Origin: Ruminococcaceae bacterium UBA1425
GTDB lineage: Bacteria; Bacillota; Clostridia; Oscillospirales; Acutalibacteraceae
DNA: 64,000 bases
Assembly (NCBI GenBank): GCA_002329365.1
Contig: DCUB01000061.1
Span: forward strand, 1-64,000
Direction of reading: 5' to 3'
The translations under genes and the position numbers were made by a program. Below the pieces are notes generated by a model. It worked only from the letters and a program-made list of their open reading frames with translations, was not told where the DNA came from and did not search any database. Within the stretch, counting starts at the first letter, position 1. Every line of letters begins with the position of its first letter. This document shows positions 16,165 through 25,236 of this stretch, piece by piece.

Positions 16165-18088
16165 TGTATTCGATATTCACCTTCTTCATAAAGGTTCCGC
16201 CCTTTTTGCGCCCGTACCAGACAGCCTCGCGGGCGTAGTCGGACCAGTTTTCCACGGGGTTTGTGTCCTCAGCGCGCAAAGTGCAGCTAACCTTTCGCGG
16301 CGGCGCGTAACGGTTTACATATATTCCGGAAAAATAGCCGTGCCAGTCGTATGAAAACTTTATTATGCTTTCGCGCCTTTCCGGCAGCCGCAGGATGCCC
16401 TTTTGATAGCGCATTATATCATCATATATATTTTCGTCTATACCGAAAGATAACAGAAAGTCTTTTATCTCTTTGTAAAAGGCCTCGCAGCGGCTGATGA
16501 TTTCAAGGAACGAGCCTTCCTCATGGCGCCAGATTACCGTTCCGAAATCGGGATTGAAATACGTCGCCGTTCCCTCGCCGCGGACGAACTTCTGAAGTAT
16601 GCCGTCGGTTTTTTTGTAGGCGCGCCCCGCCACGGTTTCGGGGCTTTTCATAATATAATCGAACAGCGCTGTGTAAAACTCCGAGTAGCCGATATTTTTT
16701 TCATGGCGCAGGTATATGGCAAAGCACCGCAAAAGCCCCAGACAGTGGAAGCACTGGACGCAGTCGGCGTACAGGCTTGTTTTTATCCAGTCGCTGATGT
16801 CCATCGAAAAGCTGCCTATAACCGTGTTTGACCTTTCGCCGACGCCGTCGTCGGTTACCTCGCAGTGGTACTTGTTAATGGGCGAAACGACGGTTTTTAT
16901 ACCGAACCTCTCCCTGTACTCGAGGCTGTCCATTATGGAGTTCGGCAGCAGGTCGCAGTTGTGGACAAACAGCGTGGCGTGCTGCCCCGCCTCGAGCAGC
17001 TCGGAAATCCCCTCGCGGAAGCTGTCGAAGGTTTCGCCGGGCAGCCCCAAAATAAGCTCGGAATATGTCGGGATATCAAGGGCGTTATACATTGACATAA
17101 GCTCTTTAAAACGCGCCGCGGTCATGTTTTTTCTGCCGATGTTCTCAAGTACGGCGGGTGACATGCTCTGGAAGGATATCGTCGCGCTGCGCGATATTCC
17201 CGCCTCGCTTAAGCGCCTGTTCATTTCATAGACGCGCTCGTCGTTATCCTTTGCAAAGCAGCTCTGAAAGCGTCGGGGATAGCCGGTTTTTTTGTAGACA
17301 TCGATAACGTAGTCGACAATCTCTAAGTCGCGCTCGTATATGCCGAGGTTTGAATCGGCAAAGAGCATGAAGGATATTTTGTTTTCGGCGGACCAGTCGA
17401 CCTCCGCCTTGACTTTTTCTATGGGGAACATGCGTGCGTGCGTTTTCTGCGGGTCCCAGTCGCAGTAGGAGCATCTGTACGGGCAGCCCCTTGTGGTTTC
17501 GATAACCGACTGAAAAATCTTGCCCCCGCCCTCTCTTACAATATCGTCAAAGTATCCACCGAGATACGGCGAAGGGTAATCGGTCCGAAAGCTCGGAACA
17601 ATCTCGTTTGTAACACCTTTTCCGTCCGCCCCGCGGTATGAGATGTTTTTTATATCGGACAAGGGCTTACCTTCGTCGAGAGCGGAAAGAAGACAATAAA
17701 AAGGCTCCTCGCCCTCTCCGTGTATCAGAAGGTCGACATATTTTTCCTCGTTTATAACGGACGCGTCGGCCGGCACGCTGTGACCGCCGAAAAGGACAAG
17801 GCAGGACGGATATTTTTCCTTTAGCTTTGAGGCGAACGCCCTGTTGTATTGCTCGTTCCAGCCCGAGGTTGAAAAACCGACGAGATACGGATTGTCAAGA
17901 GAATCAACAGCGGAGTCGATGTCCTCGCGCGTATAAATTATCCGTCCGAGCAGATAGGCTTTTTTTATAGCCTCGTGCGAAAACGCGTAAGCGGCTATGG
18001 CCCCCGTGGCGTACGGCAGAAAATATGCGTTGCCGTATGCGGGGGAAGCCTCGACGAGATATATCCTTTTTTTCGGGCCTTCGTTCAA
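16157..18088 (-). CDS. cobalamin-binding radical SAM protein (paralogue 1)
   Basis: 643 residues. An N-terminal B12-binding-type domain (LVLFGGHSVPADASV; VDLLIHGEGEEPF) precedes a radical SAM barrel whose cluster motif CPYRCSYC holds Cys202, Cys206 and Cys209. The C-terminal third carries a conserved CVQCFHCLG...C motif (Cys443, 446, 449, 455). The start is TTG at 18088, directly after the TAA of its paralogue, with AAAGGA eight bases upstream. Such enzymes often methylate unactivated carbons, but the substrate is unknown and no precursor peptide was found nearby. It overlaps alr by eight bases. Confidence 0.85.
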   Translation of the reverse strand: MNEGPKKRIYLVEASPAYGNAYFLPYATGAIAAYAFSHEAIKKAYLLGRIIYTREDIDSAVDSLDNPYLVGFSTSGWNEQYNRAFASKLKEKYPSCLVLFGGHSVPADASVINEEKYVDLLIHGEGEEPFYCLLSALDEGKPLSDIKNISYRGADGKGVTNEIVPSFRTDYPSPYLGGYFDDIVREGGGKIFQSVIETTRGCPYRCSYCDWDPQKTHARMFPIEKVKAEVDWSAENKISFMLFADSNLGIYERDLEIVDYVIDVYKKTGYPRRFQSCFAKDNDERVYEMNRRLSEAGISRSATISFQSMSPAVLENIGRKNMTAARFKELMSMYNALDIPTYSELILGLPGETFDSFREGISELLEAGQHATLFVHNCDLLPNSIMDSLEYRERFGIKTVVSPINKYHCEVTDDGVGERSNTVIGSFSMDISDWIKTSLYADCVQCFHCLGLLRCFAIYLRHEKNIGYSEFYTALFDYIMKSPETVAGRAYKKTDGILQKFVRGEGTATYFNPDFGTVIWRHEEGSFLEIISRCEAFYKEIKDFLLSFGIDENIYDDIMRYQKGILRLPERRESIIKFSYDWHGYFSGIYVNRYAPPRKVSCTLRAEDTNPVENWSDYAREAVWYGRKKGGTFMKKVNIEYNE

Positions 18089-20020
18089 TTAAAGATTCCT
18101 TTCATCATCGCGTGTTACCGCGCTGAAATCATATGTCATTTTGCCGTTTCTTCTTCCGAACCACACCGTTTCACGCGCGTACTCCTCAAACGTCGCGTAG
18201 CCGCCGCCGCGCTCGGGATAAACAGTGCACGGAGTTTTAACAAGGGGTTTTCGGCAGCCCCTGTAAGCGCTGTCGAAATACGAAACAAAGTCAAATTCAA
18301 GCTTAAAGCTTTCGGAGTTTTCCGTCTGAAGTTTGAGGATGTTTTCCTGATATTTAAACAGCTCGCGGAGTACAGACGCGTCAAGCCCGAAGCCCGAAAT
18401 AAAGCCGCGAAGCTCGCTGTAAACGCTTTTGATATCGTACGCCAGAAGAAGGTAAAGGTATTCCTCAAGAGGCCAAGCTATATTGCCGAAGCGGCTGTCG
18501 GCACATGTCCACTGCGTTTCGCCGCGCACGAACGCCGAAAGCTTTGTCAGCAGCCTCTGAAGCGCGGCGCCGCAGACGGTGCCGGGCTTATCGCTAAAAT
18601 AATCTATGAGCTTTGAATAAAAATCTGCATATTTAACATTTTTTTCAAGGTGAATATATATAGCGAAGCACTGCGTTATTCCGAGACAGTGGAACGCCTG
18701 AACGCAAAGCGAGTAAAACCTTGTTTTTACCCACTCCTCACGGCTCATAGTGTTTGTTTCCACAACGATACGCGAATACTCGGGGACATCCATTTCGACA
18801 GGCTCGCTGTGGTCGAGGCTGAACGGTGTGGAAATCGTTTTAATCCCGTGCCGCTTTATATAATCGTCGCTTCCCATTTCGGAGTTTACAAGCAGCTCGC
18901 AGTTGTAGACGAACATGGCGTTATGCTGCCCCGCCTCAAAAAGCTCGTTGACGCTTTCTGAAAACGTTTCATAGGTTTCGCCCGGCATGCCGAAAATAAG
19001 CTCGGAGTAGGTGGGGATGCCGGCGTCGCGGTAACGGAGCATCAGCTCCGAAAACTTACGAATAGTAATGTTTTTTCTGCCGATATTTTCAAGCACGGCG
19101 GGCGTCATGCTCTGGAAAGAAAGCGTTACGCCCTTGTTCATGCCCGACTCGTGCAGCTTTTTGTTAATGTTAAAAACAGCGTCGTTGCTGTTTTTCGCGT
19201 AATTTACGCGGAACTTTTCGGGATACCCCGTCTGCGCCTTAGTGGCGATTGCCTTGTTAATTATTTCGTCGTCGCGCTCAAAAAGGCCGAAGTTTGAATC
19301 GGCGCAGTAGCAGTATTTGACCTTGTTTTTTGCCATCCACTCGATTTCGGCAAACGTGCGCTCCAGAGGAAACTGCCGGACACGCGACTTGAGCTGACCC
19401 CAGTCGCAGAACGCGCACCCGTAGGGGCAGCCTCTGTTCGTTTCAAGTATGGCGGAAAAATTATAGGGGCTTTCGGCGACTATCTTATCAAAATAGCCCT
19501 CAAGGTAGGGCGAAGGATAATCAACCCTGCACGGCGCGAGCGGCTCGTTGCAGACAGATTTTCCGTCGGGCAGACGGTATGAAAGAGCAGGCACCGAGGA
19601 AAGCTCGTCCTTGCCGTCGAGCGCCGAAAGCAGCGCCCTGAAGGGTTCTTCGCCCTCGCCGTAAATAAGGTAGTCGACATACGGAAGCTCATAAAGCAGA
19701 TCCGTTCCGTGCGGAATACTGTGACCTCCGAATATGACGGTGCAGTCGGGAAAAGCCGCGCGCAGTGATTTTGCGAACGCTTTGCAATACTCGAAGCTCC
19801 ATATATAACATGAAAAAGCCGCTACGAACGGAGGCTCGAACAACGCTGCCGAGTCGGCGATTTTTTCGCGCATATAAACGATTTTTTTCAGCTCGTAGCC
19901 TTCCTTTATCCTTTCGTCGCCGAAAGCGTAAGCCGCAAGAGCGCCGGAAGCGTAAGGAAGATAAAGCGAGTCTCCGTAAAGAAAACTCGGCTGTATAAAA
20001 TAGAGGTTTTTCTTTGACAA
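18089..20020 (-). CDS. cobalamin-binding radical SAM protein (paralogue 2)
   Basis: 643 residues, clearly paralogous to the next gene over its full length. The same order is seen: B12-type domain (VIFGGHSIPHGTDLL; DYLIYGEGEEPF), radical SAM motif CPYGCAFC with Cys198, Cys202 and Cys205, long shared stretch around SFQSMTPAVLENIGRKNI, and C-terminal CVQAFHCLG...C (Cys439, 445, 451). I place the start at TTG 20020 because AGGAGG is eight bases upstream and the two paralogues then align from residue 1; the open frame extends further upstream into the preceding gene without support. It abuts paralogue 1 with no gap, implying co-production, perhaps as a complex or as sequential enzymes. Confidence 0.84.
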   Translation of the reverse strand: MSKKNLYFIQPSFLYGDSLYLPYASGALAAYAFGDERIKEGYELKKIVYMREKIADSAALFEPPFVAAFSCYIWSFEYCKAFAKSLRAAFPDCTVIFGGHSIPHGTDLLYELPYVDYLIYGEGEEPFRALLSALDGKDELSSVPALSYRLPDGKSVCNEPLAPCRVDYPSPYLEGYFDKIVAESPYNFSAILETNRGCPYGCAFCDWGQLKSRVRQFPLERTFAEIEWMAKNKVKYCYCADSNFGLFERDDEIINKAIATKAQTGYPEKFRVNYAKNSNDAVFNINKKLHESGMNKGVTLSFQSMTPAVLENIGRKNITIRKFSELMLRYRDAGIPTYSELIFGMPGETYETFSESVNELFEAGQHNAMFVYNCELLVNSEMGSDDYIKRHGIKTISTPFSLDHSEPVEMDVPEYSRIVVETNTMSREEWVKTRFYSLCVQAFHCLGITQCFAIYIHLEKNVKYADFYSKLIDYFSDKPGTVCGAALQRLLTKLSAFVRGETQWTCADSRFGNIAWPLEEYLYLLLAYDIKSVYSELRGFISGFGLDASVLRELFKYQENILKLQTENSESFKLEFDFVSYFDSAYRGCRKPLVKTPCTVYPERGGGYATFEEYARETVWFGRRNGKMTYDFSAVTRDDERNL

Positions 20021-20043
20021 TATTGCGCCTCCTAAGGGGATAA

Positions 20044-21132
20044 TCAGAACGGGAAGTATTTGTACAGCGACGTGCCGATAAAGCCGAGATACGATAAGTC
20101 CAGTCTCGTCAAAGCGGCGTGCAGTCCTGTGAAAACAAGCGCGGGCACAGCGTGCTTTTCGGTTTTTTCGCTTATTTCGCGGAATGAAGGACAGACCGCC
20201 TTGTCGCGCGATGTGACAAACATGAACAGGAGAGTAAGCTGGCATATAGCCGCCGCGCTTATAAGTCTGTCGGGTTCATAACATGTTCTCACAAACAGCA
20301 TGGGCAGAGGCAGCAGGACGGAAAGCATGCAAAGCCTGAAAATATAAGCGTTCTTATTGTCTTTTTTCACTGCGTGAAGCCACACAAAAAACGTTACGGC
20401 AAATACGGGGAGCGCAAAGACAAGGCCTATAAGCAGCAAAACAAGCCGTTCTCCCGTGATAAATCCGAAGGAATAGCCGGACGAACGGTCGACGAAAAAC
20501 ACTATTGCCGCGATTACGGCGCTGACTGCCGTTATTACCTTGCCGTCTGACGAACGCCCGCGGTAATAAAGAACGGGGATGAAGGCAACCGGAAGATATG
20601 TGAAAACAAATTCCTTCTGAAGCATTGAGCATATAAGGACAAAAACAGGTGTTAGCCGGAAATATTTATCGCTTTTCGCGAACAGCATCGCCGACAGCGC
20701 AAACAGAAGAACCGACGCGTCGGCACGCGCCATTGTAAATGGGTCATACAAAAACCGGGCGACGGCAGGCGACACTATATAGAGGGCTGCAAGTATATAT
20801 GATGTGAACTGCTGGTCGCGTCTTGCGGAATGTAAAAAGCGCTCAAGCAATACGGAGGTTACGGCAAACAGAAAAACATAAACAAGCGCGAGCATTATAC
20901 GTTTCGCTGCCGTTGCCGACGGCGACGTCATGAAGTTCTCTATGAATCCGGCTCCGCCCAGGAAATAAGGGAGTGAAAAAAAGCTTTTAAATTTTTCAAT
21001 AAAAGAAACGTCGTCACGATAAAAGCAGCCTATAAACAGAACGAACGCCTGCGCAAAAAACAATAAAGCGCGAACGAGCCGCCGCTGCTTTTTGCTGACG
21101 ATTACAACCTCTGCATTCTTTTTTTTGCTCAT
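20044..21132 (-). CDS. multi-pass membrane protein of unknown function (GT-C/EpsG-like topology)
   Basis: 362 residues with about nine to ten hydrophobic helices separated by short loops. A basic N-terminus (KKQRRLVRALLFFAQAFVLF) is followed by loops with DDVSFIEKF and YDPFTMARADAS between early helices. Acidic residues just outside the first helices are the usual place for catalytic Asp/Glu in GT-C glycosyltransferases and polymerases, but no family signature is recognised. It lies 22 bases after another large membrane protein and 23 bases before the radical SAM pair, so all are one operon. Confidence 0.6.
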   Translation of the reverse strand: MSKKKNAEVVIVSKKQRRLVRALLFFAQAFVLFIGCFYRDDVSFIEKFKSFFSLPYFLGGAGFIENFMTSPSATAAKRIMLALVYVFLFAVTSVLLERFLHSARRDQQFTSYILAALYIVSPAVARFLYDPFTMARADASVLLFALSAMLFAKSDKYFRLTPVFVLICSMLQKEFVFTYLPVAFIPVLYYRGRSSDGKVITAVSAVIAAIVFFVDRSSGYSFGFITGERLVLLLIGLVFALPVFAVTFFVWLHAVKKDNKNAYIFRLCMLSVLLPLPMLFVRTCYEPDRLISAAAICQLTLLFMFVTSRDKAVCPSFREISEKTEKHAVPALVFTGLHAALTRLDLSYLGFIGTSLYKYFPF

Positions 21133-21154
21133 ACCATCATCCTCTTAGTGTCGT

Positions 21155-22321
21155 TTATAAATTGTAAGACGATGAAAAAACAAACATCGGAACGTATGCC
21201 GCAACAGCCGCGGCGATATACGGACGTTTTTTAAAAAAGACCGCTAAGCGCCCTGCGGCCTCCGTGACGCTTTCCTCCTTTTTATAAAGAAGGAAGAACA
21301 TAAGAGAAATCTGGGTAATCATCATGCCGGCGAACCAGCGCCCGTAGTCGTTAATCATTATGCACTGCACAAGCGTCGAAAGCGGGGCCGCCATGCAAAG
21401 CAGAATCACAAAGCGCATGAATTTTTCACTGCAGAGCCTGAAGGCGTTAATCCAGACCGAAAACAGCAGGGCAAGCACGGGCAGAACCACGGGCAGAAGA
21501 TACAGCGCGTCGGGAATCGAGTCCTCAAGAAGTATTTGCCTGATATAACCGTTCCAAAGCTCCGGAACGCTTGAAAAATATTCGCCGTAAAAGATTGACG
21601 GATTCAGCAGAAAGTCAGTCCGCAGCCCGAGCTCGGCCGCCATTTCCTCCGCCGACGCAAAGCGGAGGATGGGCTTGAAAAACTGGAAGTAAAGAAATAA
21701 ACCGATAATTACAGCGTAAGACAAGGCACAAAGCGCGACGCCCGCCCTTCTTTTTTTGTCGCGGAAGGCGGAATACAAAAGCAAAATCGCCGCAGCGGGC
21801 ATGAACGAAAACATCCAGACATGATGAATAAGCATGCAAACGGCGCAGAGAGCGGGAACAATCCACCGCAGGCGACGCTTTGCAAGACAGACGAGAATAA
21901 GCAGTGAAACGGTAATAAGATAAATGTCGTACCTGCCGAAGTTGTTGTCCTTATAAAGCACGATAATCGATATGGGCACGGCGGCGTAAAGAAGCATAAT
22001 TGCCCTCGCGCCGCTGCCGGCGTCGCCGTCGAGCCTGCCGGGAACGTAGCCGAGCATGTAAGACGCAAATGCCGTCATAACGACCGTGGACACAACGATT
22101 ATCGCGTACAGAGCCTTTCTGGTGAGAAAATCGGTAAAGAGGAAAACCAGAGAGCCGACAAGAAAACGCGAGCTGAAGCCGAGGTCGTAAGATGTGGTGT
22201 ATATTGTGGTGGTAAATGAACTCAAGTCGTCAATGCCCGGCATCTTTAACAGAAGCAGCGCGGTAAAAAGAACAAACATACCGATAGAATACTTGTTTTT
22301 TTCAATAAGAGATTTAGCCAT
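21155..22321 (-). CDS. multi-pass membrane protein of unknown function (GT-C/EpsG-like topology)
   Basis: 388 residues with roughly ten membrane helices. The first extracytoplasmic loop contains SYDLGFSSRFLVGSL, and a later loop has LYKDNNFGRYDIYL followed by LIHHVWMFSF; such charged/aromatic loops between helices are seen in polysaccharide polymerases and GT-C transferases. The ATG at 22321 is preferred over a GTG three codons earlier because GGGGTGG is at the right distance. It is the first gene of the operon, 40 bases behind a strong promoter. No function can be assigned with confidence. Confidence 0.6.
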   Translation of the reverse strand: MAKSLIEKNKYSIGMFVLFTALLLLKMPGIDDLSSFTTTIYTTSYDLGFSSRFLVGSLVFLFTDFLTRKALYAIIVVSTVVMTAFASYMLGYVPGRLDGDAGSGARAIMLLYAAVPISIIVLYKDNNFGRYDIYLITVSLLILVCLAKRRLRWIVPALCAVCMLIHHVWMFSFMPAAAILLLYSAFRDKKRRAGVALCALSYAVIIGLFLYFQFFKPILRFASAEEMAAELGLRTDFLLNPSIFYGEYFSSVPELWNGYIRQILLEDSIPDALYLLPVVLPVLALLFSVWINAFRLCSEKFMRFVILLCMAAPLSTLVQCIMINDYGRWFAGMMITQISLMFFLLYKKEESVTEAAGRLAVFFKKRPYIAAAVAAYVPMFVFSSSYNL

Positions 22322-22350
22322 CCAGACCACCCCAATATTACAATCACATT

Positions 22351-22379
22351 ATTGTAGCACATTGCCGGTTTTTTTGCAA
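22351..22379 (-). promoter_or_regulatory. sigma-A promoter of the membrane/radical SAM/alr operon
   Basis: Read leftward: TTGCAA at 22379-22374, 17-bp spacer, TACAAT at 22356-22351. Confidence 0.75.
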
Positions 22380-22432
22380 TAGATTACGGTCCAGACAACA
22401 ATTACCGCAAATTACCACACAGGCGAAAACAA

Positions 22433-22462
22433 CCCGCCCGATTGTTCGACAATCCGGGCGGG
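22433..22462 (-). terminator. probable terminator after lysC
   Basis: Stem CCCGCCCG-ATTGT / ACAAT-CGGGCGGG (22433-22445 with 22449-22462, one bulged base) followed leftward by a modest T-rich stretch (TTGTTTTCG). It sits 34 bases past the lysC stop. Confidence 0.65.
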
Positions 22463-22495
22463 CAGTTGAACACATCAATAAGGATAAAGGCAGGA

Positions 22496-23704
22496 TTATT
22501 CCTCCGGGAAGAACGCGGCGTGGACCGCCGCGACAGCCTTGTCGGCGTCGTCCTTGTTGATTAGAACGGATATCTTGATTTCGCTCGTGGCAATCATCTG
22601 AATGTTTATGTCTTCATTATAAAGCGCCTCGAACATTGTGGCGGCTGTGCCGGGGTGCGACTCCATGCCGGCGCCGACAACGGATATCTTTGCGACATCG
22701 GTATCGCACTCAAGCTTTGCACCTTTGGGGACGTCGGTTCCTTCAAACAGCGCGACGGTTTCGCCGGCGTTGTCTTTGCTGACTGTAAAGGCGATATCCT
22801 TTGTGCCGTCTCTGCCGACCGACTGAAGGATGATGTCTACGTTTATTTTTTTAGCCGCAAGCTTGCTGAATATTTTGAAAGCGATTCCGGGTACGTCGGG
22901 CAGACCGACAATTGAAATACGCGCTACGTTAGAATCCTTTGTTACGCCTCTGATAAACATTTTTTCCATTTTGGCAGCCTCCTTAACAATAGTGCCGGGA
23001 GCTTTGGTAAGACTTGAAAGCACCTCAAGCTCCACGTTGTATTTTTTTGCGATTTCTACGGAACGGTTGTTCAGAACCTGCGCGCCTAAGGTGGCAAGCT
23101 CGAGCATCTCGTCGTAAGTGATTTCGTCAAGCTTTTTCGCATTACTGATTTTGCGCGGGTCGGCAGTGTAAACGCCCTCGACGTCCGTAAATATCTGGCA
23201 GCGGTCGGCGTGCATGGCGGCCGCTATTGCTACGGCGCTGCTGTCGGAGCCGCCCCTGCCGAGAGTTGTTATGTCGTCATATTTGCATATCCCCTGAAAG
23301 CCGGCGACGATGACGATATTTTTTCTGCCGAGCTCGTTATGCATGCGCTCGGTATGTATCTTTTTAATTCTCGCGCTTCCGTAGGTCGAGTTTGTGTTAA
23401 AGCCCGCCTGCCAGCCTAAAAGCGAAACTACGGGATAGCCGAGCTTTTCGATTGCCATCGCGAGAAGCGCGATTGACACCTGCTCGCCCGACGAAATAAG
23501 AACGTCCATTTCCCTTTTTGAAGGATTCGGGTTTATCTCCTTTGCCTTGGCTATCAGTTCGTCGGTTGTGTCGCCCTGGGCAGAAACGATGACAATAACG
23601 TCGTTGCCTTTTTTGTAGGTATCCGTGACGATGTTCGCCACATTCATCACCCGTTCGGCGTTTGCAACGGAGCTGCCGCCGAATTTCTGGACTATAAGCG
23701 CCAT
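22496..23704 (-). CDS. lysC: aspartate kinase
   Basis: 402 residues; ATP-dependent phosphorylation of aspartate, the first step toward lysine, threonine and methionine. The N-terminal kinase domain has VQKFGGSSV and the GRGGSDSSAVAIAAA substrate loop; the C-terminal half has two ACT domains (ISIVGLPDVPGIAFKIFS and ISVVGAGMESHPGTAATMF), the allosteric sites for end-product inhibition. Length is that of the monofunctional class. It lies 37 bases after hom in the same direction, so the two committed steps of the branch are co-transcribed. I see no lysine riboswitch in the short gap. Confidence 0.96.
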   Translation of the reverse strand: MALIVQKFGGSSVANAERVMNVANIVTDTYKKGNDVIVIVSAQGDTTDELIAKAKEINPNPSKREMDVLISSGEQVSIALLAMAIEKLGYPVVSLLGWQAGFNTNSTYGSARIKKIHTERMHNELGRKNIVIVAGFQGICKYDDITTLGRGGSDSSAVAIAAAMHADRCQIFTDVEGVYTADPRKISNAKKLDEITYDEMLELATLGAQVLNNRSVEIAKKYNVELEVLSSLTKAPGTIVKEAAKMEKMFIRGVTKDSNVARISIVGLPDVPGIAFKIFSKLAAKKINVDIILQSVGRDGTKDIAFTVSKDNAGETVALFEGTDVPKGAKLECDTDVAKISVVGAGMESHPGTAATMFEALYNEDINIQMIATSEIKISVLINKDDADKAVAAVHAAFFPEE

Positions 23705-23741
23705 AAGTAACCTCCCAAAACGTGTGAATAAGTAGTATATA

Positions 23742-24980
23742 TTAATCCTTAATGATACGGATTACCGACAGCGGATTTATCATGTAAAGCGTTTCGAGCT
23801 TTGTGCGAAGCTCTCTCTCGACGGCTGTCGTGGTTGTGAAGGCAATCTCGTTTTTCGGAGCGCCCGTTCTTGACAAAACGACGATTTCGCCGAATATCTT
23901 TCTTGCCGCCGTCAGCGCTTCGTCGGGATTTTCAGCCTCGGCTCTGATGTAAAACGAGGTTTCGGCGTCGAGATGGTCTATAACATAGTCGGGAACGGCG
24001 TCGCCCCAGCCGAAGAACCTTTTTTTGCTTGTGTGGCGGGCGCAGTCGATAACGTCTGCCACAACGGCGCTCGCCGTTGGAAGCTTGCCGGCGCCCCTGC
24101 CGTAAAAGACAACATCGCCCGTTGAGTCGCCGCTGACAAGGATGGCGTTGAATACGTCGTCCACGTAAGCGAGCTGGCTTGTGCGTGGAACGAACGCCGG
24201 GCTGACAATGGCCGAAATCTTGTTTTCGCCGAGCTTCTTCGCCCGCCCGATAAGCTTTATTACTCCGCCCCACGCGCGGGCGTACTCAACGTCTGACAGG
24301 CTGATTTTTGTAATACCCTCGGTATAAACGTTTTCGGGATAAACGTGCTTGCCGTATATGAGCGAAGCGAGGATGCATATTTTTCTGCACGCGTCAAAGC
24401 CCTCGACGTCGGCCGTCGGGTCCTTTTCGGCATAGCCGTTTTCCTGCGCTGTTTTAAGCGCTTCGTCAAAGCTCATACCGTCGTTTATCATCTTTGTAAG
24501 GATGAAGTTTGTGGTGCCGTTCAGGATTCCCTTTACCTCGACTATCTCGTTCGCGGCAAGGCACTGAGAAAGGGGACGGATGATGGGAATACCGCCGCCG
24601 ACGCTTGCCTCAAACAGAAAGTTGACGTTTTTTTCCTCGGCGATTGAGAGCAGCTCGTAGCCCTTTGCCGCCACAAGCTCCTTGTTTGACGAAACAACGC
24701 TTTTGCCGGCCTTAAGGCAGGATCTGACGTACTCATAAGCAGGGTGAAGCCCGCCCATTGTCTCAACAACTATGCCGACGGTATCGTCGTTAAGGATTAT
24801 GTTAAAATCCTTAATCATGATTTTCTCGTTGACGTCGCCGGAAAAATCTCTTATGTCAAGAATATATTTTAAATCAAGGCTTCCCAACGTGCTTTTTTTC
24901 TCTATGCTGTCATGGTTTTTCTTAAGCACTTCCGCCACACCGGAGCCGACAACGCCGTACCCCATAATTGCGACATTCAT
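23742..24980 (-). CDS. hom: homoserine dehydrogenase
   Basis: 412 residues; reduces aspartate semialdehyde to homoserine. N-terminal Rossmann motif GYGVVGSGVAEVL, catalytic domain with GGGIPIIRPLSQ, GILNGTTNFILTKM and AEKDPTADVEGFDACRKI (the metal/substrate-binding loop with the catalytic lysine downstream), and a C-terminal ACT domain for threonine feedback. AAGGGGG precedes the ATG. First gene of hom-lysC. Confidence 0.96.
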   Translation of the reverse strand: MNVAIMGYGVVGSGVAEVLKKNHDSIEKKSTLGSLDLKYILDIRDFSGDVNEKIMIKDFNIILNDDTVGIVVETMGGLHPAYEYVRSCLKAGKSVVSSNKELVAAKGYELLSIAEEKNVNFLFEASVGGGIPIIRPLSQCLAANEIVEVKGILNGTTNFILTKMINDGMSFDEALKTAQENGYAEKDPTADVEGFDACRKICILASLIYGKHVYPENVYTEGITKISLSDVEYARAWGGVIKLIGRAKKLGENKISAIVSPAFVPRTSQLAYVDDVFNAILVSGDSTGDVVFYGRGAGKLPTASAVVADVIDCARHTSKKRFFGWGDAVPDYVIDHLDAETSFYIRAEAENPDEALTAARKIFGEIVVLSRTGAPKNEIAFTTTTAVERELRTKLETLYMINPLSVIRIIKD

Positions 24981-25009
24981 TTAAAAGTCCCCCTTGAAAC
25001 AGTAAAGAT

Positions 25010-25037
25010 AAAATATTTTAACATAAAGAGTTGACAA
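25010..25037 (-). promoter_or_regulatory. possible promoter of hom-lysC
   Basis: Read leftward: TTGTCA at 25037-25032, 16-bp spacer, TATTTT at 25015-25010. The match is modest, but it is the best in the 156-base gap. Confidence 0.4.
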
Positions 25038-25103
25038 AAAAAAGAGGATGAAGCAAAAAAATTAAATATATTTCAAAAGATTATGAATTATTTGATTTTG
25101 CGG

Positions 25104-25132
25104 TTGTGTTTTATACAAAAATGTAATAATAT
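25104..25132 (+). promoter_or_regulatory. promoter of the AI-2E-family gene
   Basis: TTGTGT at 25104-25109, 17-bp spacer, TAATAT at 25127-25132. The roughly 100-base leader that follows holds two small hairpins (AAGCCG/CGGCTT and ATCCG/CGGAT). Confidence 0.5.
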
Positions 25133-25236
25133 ATTACTTGCAATATAAGCCGTTCCCGCACGGCTTTATCCGTAAGCGGATTTTCAGGTTTCAGGCTTCT
25201 GCAAAAATGCAAAAATCATTCGGAGGGATGAGTTCT

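Noticed and set aside
20021..20245. N-terminal extension of radical SAM paralogue 2
   Set aside because: It overlaps the preceding membrane-protein gene, while a TTG with AGGAGG at 20020 matches the start of the paralogue.
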